Origin: Streptomyces mobaraensis
GTDB taxonomy: Bacteria > Actinomycetota > Actinomycetes > Streptomycetales > Streptomycetaceae
Reading direction: 5' to 3'
DNA: 64,000 nucleotides
Assembly (NCBI RefSeq): GCF_020099395.1
Contig: NZ_CP083590.1
Span: 2,790,001-2,854,000, forward strand
Under the pieces are notes generated by a model. It was not told the origin of the DNA. It saw only the letters and a program-made list of their open reading frames with translations, and made no database searches. Position 1 is the stretch's first letter, and each line of letters opens with the position of its first letter. Positions 61,798 to 64,000 of the stretch are shown in pieces. The position numbers and the translations under genes are program-made.

Positions 61798-62538
61798 TCA
61801 GAGCGGAAGCTGCTTGGTGGCCTGGCCGACCTTCTTCAGCTGGCTGATCTGGCTCAGCTTGCCCAGTTCGTTGACCGCGTCCGGGTAGATGCTGGTGGGC
61901 GGGTTCTGCGGCATCTCGGTGGCCTGGGGCGGAGTGGGCGCCGGGGGCTGCTGCGGCGGAGTGGGCGCCTGAGGCTGCATCGACTGCTGGGGCTGAGGCT
62001 GCGCCTGTGCCATGGGCGCCTGCGGCCCCATCGCCGTCTGCGCCGGTGCGCTCGGCTGCTGCCGCCCGGCCGCGTGCCGCGGTCCCGCGGCGTGGCGCGG
62101 ACCGGCGGCGTGGCGCGGACCCGCCGCATGGCGCGCGCCGGCGGCGTGCCGCGGGCCGGCCGCCGGCCGCGCGGAGGTGGCCTTCGCGGCTCCGGTCGTC
62201 TTGGTCTCTCCGGTCGTCTTCGCGGTCCCGGTCGTCTTCGCGGCTCCGGTCGCCTTCACCGCTCCCGCCGTCTTCTGCGCCGAGGTCGCCTTCCGTGCGG
62301 CGGCCGCCTTCTGCCCGGTGGCCGCCTTCTGCGCCTGCTGTGCCTTCTGCGCGTGCGTCGTGTCCCGCGCGGTGGCCGTCCGGTGCTGGGTCGCGGTGGC
62401 CGGCGGTGCGGTGACGTCGCCCGCGCTCGCCGTCGGCTCCTTCGGCTGCGGCAGCGGCAGCGGTGCGGCGGACGCGGCGGTGGTCACGGAGAGGGCGGCC
62501 CCGGCCAGGGCGGCGGCTGCTGCGATGCGCTTGATCAT
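61798..62538 (-). CDS. Exported low-complexity repeat protein
   Basis: A 246-residue protein of no named family. A signal peptide (MIKRIAAAAALAGAALSVTT, cut after ASA near 24) leads to a Lys/Ala/Thr/Gln-rich stretch with repeated AKTTG and QKA units, then about five units of GPRHAA (DNA repeat of 18 bp, about 62070-62160), then a Pro/Gln-rich linker. The last 35 residues (SIYPDAVNELGKLSQISQLKKV) are more complex and resemble the conserved ends of small exported Streptomyces proteins. The ATG at 62538 is the only sensible start. The His/Arg and Lys-rich repeats could bind polyanions such as teichoic acid or metals; this is speculation. Confidence 0.7.
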   Translation of the reverse strand: MIKRIAAAAALAGAALSVTTAASAAPLPLPQPKEPTASAGDVTAPPATATQHRTATARDTTHAQKAQQAQKAATGQKAAAARKATSAQKTAGAVKATGAAKTTGTAKTTGETKTTGAAKATSARPAAGPRHAAGARHAAGPRHAAGPRHAAGPRHAAGRQQPSAPAQTAMGPQAPMAQAQPQPQQSMQPQAPTPPQQPPAPTPPQATEMPQNPPTSIYPDAVNELGKLSQISQLKKVGQATKQLPL

Positions 62539-63095
62539 GACTTCTTCAACGATGTCACGCCATATCGGTCACTGCCCCGGGCACCCCCGCACCCCGTAGT
62601 CCCCGTGGAACACCCCGGAAATCGCACGCACTTCACGCCTCCCCCGCCTGTGTGCGACCCGCGCGCCCCACGGGGCCGGACCTGACTCACGCCGCGGAAA
62701 CGGCAGTTGAACACCTGCCGCACCCTCCCTGAACGCCCCGTACCGCTCCCCTCCGACACCACTCGGGCCCCTCCCCTCGCCCCCCTCGCATTCCCTCTCG
62801 GCCGCCCCGGAGGCCCCGCCGCCCGAACGCGCCGCATCGCAAACTTTCCGCCGTCCGTTCGTAGGGACCCCACAAAGATTGCGCCCCGGCGCACCCGGGT
62901 GATCGTCGAGACCTTGACCACATCCCGATTCGGCCGTCACCCAGGTACAGGCGGCGTACCGTGGGACATCAAGGGTCTCCGGGGTGCGCGGAACGCGCGC
63001 TTCACGCTCCGTGTGGGCAAGGTCACCCTCGACGTCGGGTCGGCACAGAGTGTCGCCAGTACCTAAACTCACCTTGTTTCAAGGAGGGAGCCATC
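62539..63095. other. Long divergent region before accA2
   Basis: About 560 nt between the exported repeat protein gene (minus) and accA2. A plus-strand frame from 62707 to 63066 has no ribosome binding site, ends 29 nt before accA2 and is Pro/Arg-rich at first, so I do not call it. A TAAACT hexamer (63064-63069) and TTGACC (62916) are possible promoter parts. The AAGGAGGGAG at 63081-63090 belongs to accA2. The base composition near 62860-62960 is less GC-rich than around it. Confidence 0.4.
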
Positions 63096-64000
63096 GTGCG
63101 CAAGGTGCTCATCGCCAATCGTGGCGAAATCGCTGTCCGCGTTGCTCGTGCGTGCCGGGACGCCGGGATCGCAAGTGTGGCGGTCTACGCCGATCCGGAC
63201 CGGGACGCCCTGCACGTCCGGGTGGCGGATGAGGCTTACGCGCTGGGTGGTGACACTCCTGCGGCCAGCTACCTCGACATGGCCAAGGTGCTCGCCGCCG
63301 CGGCGGAGTCCGGGGCGGACGCGATCCACCCCGGTTACGGCTTCCTCTCCGAGAACGCCGAGTTCGCGCAGGCCGTCCTCGACGCGGGCCTGACCTGGAT
63401 CGGCCCGCCGCCGCACGCCATCCGCGACCTGGGCGACAAGGTGGCGGCCCGTCACATCGCCCAGCGCGCCGGCGCGCCGCTGGTGGCCGGTACGGCCGAC
63501 CCGGTCGCGGGCGCCGACGAGGTCGTCGCCTTCGCCGAGGAGCACGGCCTGCCGATCGCCATCAAGGCGGCCTTCGGTGGTGGCGGGCGCGGCCTGAAGG
63601 TCGCCCGCACGCTGGAGGAGGTGCCGGAGCTCTACGACTCCGCCGTCCGCGAGGCGGTCGCCGCCTTCGGCCGCGGCGAGTGCTTCGTCGAGCGCTACCT
63701 GGACCGCCCCCGGCACGTCGAGACGCAGTGTCTGGCGGACAAGCACGGCAACGTCGTGGTGGTCTCCACCCGCGACTGCTCCCTCCAGCGCCGGCACCAG
63801 AAGCTCGTCGAGGAGGCGCCCGCGCCGTTCCTGAGCGACGAGCAGAACGCCGAGCTCTACCGCGCGTCCAAGGCCATCCTCCGCGAGGCGGGCTACGAAG
63901 GCGCCGGCACCTGCGAGTTCCTGGTGGGCCAGGACGGCACGATCTCCTTCCTGGAGGTCAACACCCGGCTCCAGGTCGAGCACCCGGTCACCGAGGAGGT
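63096..64000 (+). CDS. accA2: Acyl-CoA carboxylase alpha subunit, biotin carboxylase part (incomplete)
   Basis: ATP-grasp biotin carboxylase that charges biotin with CO2; in actinobacteria the same chain ends in the biotin carrier domain, which lies beyond the window edge. The 301 visible residues start [20 protein letters not shown], the family opening; [27 protein letters not shown] (ATP-binding Gly loop), [13 protein letters not shown] and the biotin-site [17 protein letters not shown] follow at once. AAGGAGGGAG sets the GTG at 63096. It works with PccB/PccE nearby and is the substrate of BirA. Confidence 0.95.
   Translation, partial: MRKVLIANRGEIAVRVARACRDAGIASVAVYADPDRDALHVRVADEAYALGGDTPAASYLDMAKVLAAAAESGADAIHPGYGFLSENAEFAQAVLDAGLTWIGPPPHAIRDLGDKVAARHIAQRAGAPLVAGTADPVAGADEVVAFAEEHGLPIAIKAAFGGGGRGLKVARTLEEVPELYDSAVREAVAAFGRGECFVERYLDRPRHVETQCLADKHGNVVVVSTRDCSLQRRHQKLVEEAPAPFLSDEQNAELYRASKAILREAGYEGAGTCEFLVGQDGTISFLEVNTRLQVEHPVTEE

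Noticed and set aside
62070..62160. CRISPR-like array from regular 18-bp repeats
   Set aside because: Units are contiguous, have no spacers and encode an in-frame GPRHAA peptide repeat.
62707..63066. A gene directly upstream of accA2
   Set aside because: No ribosome binding site, biased composition and no recognisable motif; a leader region is more likely.

Overview
The window is a piece of a Streptomyces (or very close actinomycete) chromosome. Base composition is strongly GC-rich, nearly all codons end in G or C, GTG and TTG starts are common, and several genes appear leaderless. The genes for GTP-type PEP carboxykinase, mycothiol conjugate amidase, GreA, IlvA, cystathionine gamma-synthase, MsrA, HutH, a GAF-GGDEF protein, adenylate cyclase, BirA, PccB/PccE, Maf and AccA2 follow the order I remember from the conserved Streptomyces core. 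There are no tRNA, rRNA, CRISPR, prophage or insertion-sequence signatures. This is ordinary core chromosome with small accessory insertions, and I found no clear new defence or biosynthetic system.

Layout. 0-5 kb: a minus-strand Tad/Flp pilus operon (CpaB, CpaE, two TadE-like pseudopilins, CpaF cut by the window edge) behind a conserved hypothetical gene. 5-10 kb: an exported hydrolase group: a chitinase with a DasR-type operator, a trypsin-like protease and an M14 carboxypeptidase. 10-14.5 kb: D-amino-acid genes (a D-serine dehydratase-like PLP enzyme and an N-acyl-D-amino-acid deacylase), then an alanine-type aminotransferase. 14.5-18.2 kb: a small conserved protein, PEP carboxykinase, a hemolysin III family membrane protein and a small membrane protein. 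18.3-20.6 kb: an MFS exporter and TetR regulator, translationally coupled, behind a large nested palindrome. 20.7-26.2 kb: a DUF255 thioredoxin-like protein divergent from a 1100-residue STAND/NB-ARC ATPase with TPRs, with two DnaA-box-like sites between them.

26.5-36.8 kb: mycothiol amidase Mca with a small membrane partner, a DUF4307 protein, GreA, a DrrAB-like ABC exporter, IlvA, MarR, cystathionine gamma-synthase, a membrane-anchored hypothetical protein and MsrA. 37-39.7 kb: a macrolide-type glycosyltransferase, an exported protein of unknown function and a small membrane protein. 39.9-45.9 kb: an accessory run of five same-strand genes (XRE regulator, two proteins of unknown function, APC permease, glutamine-synthetase-like ligase); the last two probably import and gamma-glutamylate an amine. 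46-49.3 kb: a DUF2786 protein, a lipoprotein L,D-transpeptidase and a small exported membrane protein. 49.4-56.8 kb: HutH, GAF-GGDEF, enoyl-CoA hydratase, RNase HI, adenylate cyclase and BirA, all on the minus strand. 57-64 kb: acyl-CoA carboxylase genes pccB, pccE and accA2, with BirA next door to biotinylate the carrier, interrupted by a small membrane protein, an extra class B penicillin-binding protein, Maf and a repeat-rich exported protein.

Two features recur. One intergenic repeat family (core GTCCTCAAACGCCGGACGGG) occurs at four places between 33 and 54 kb, mostly just after stop codons; one locus holds two copies forming a perfect 24-bp hairpin. Six genes have a TANNNT box 6-7 nt before the start codon and no ribosome binding site, as expected of leaderless mRNAs. 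The items most worth following are the MFS/TetR nested palindrome, the STAND ATPase with Arg in place of the Walker A Lys, and the five-gene XRE/permease/ligase module with 15-bp direct repeats before its permease.
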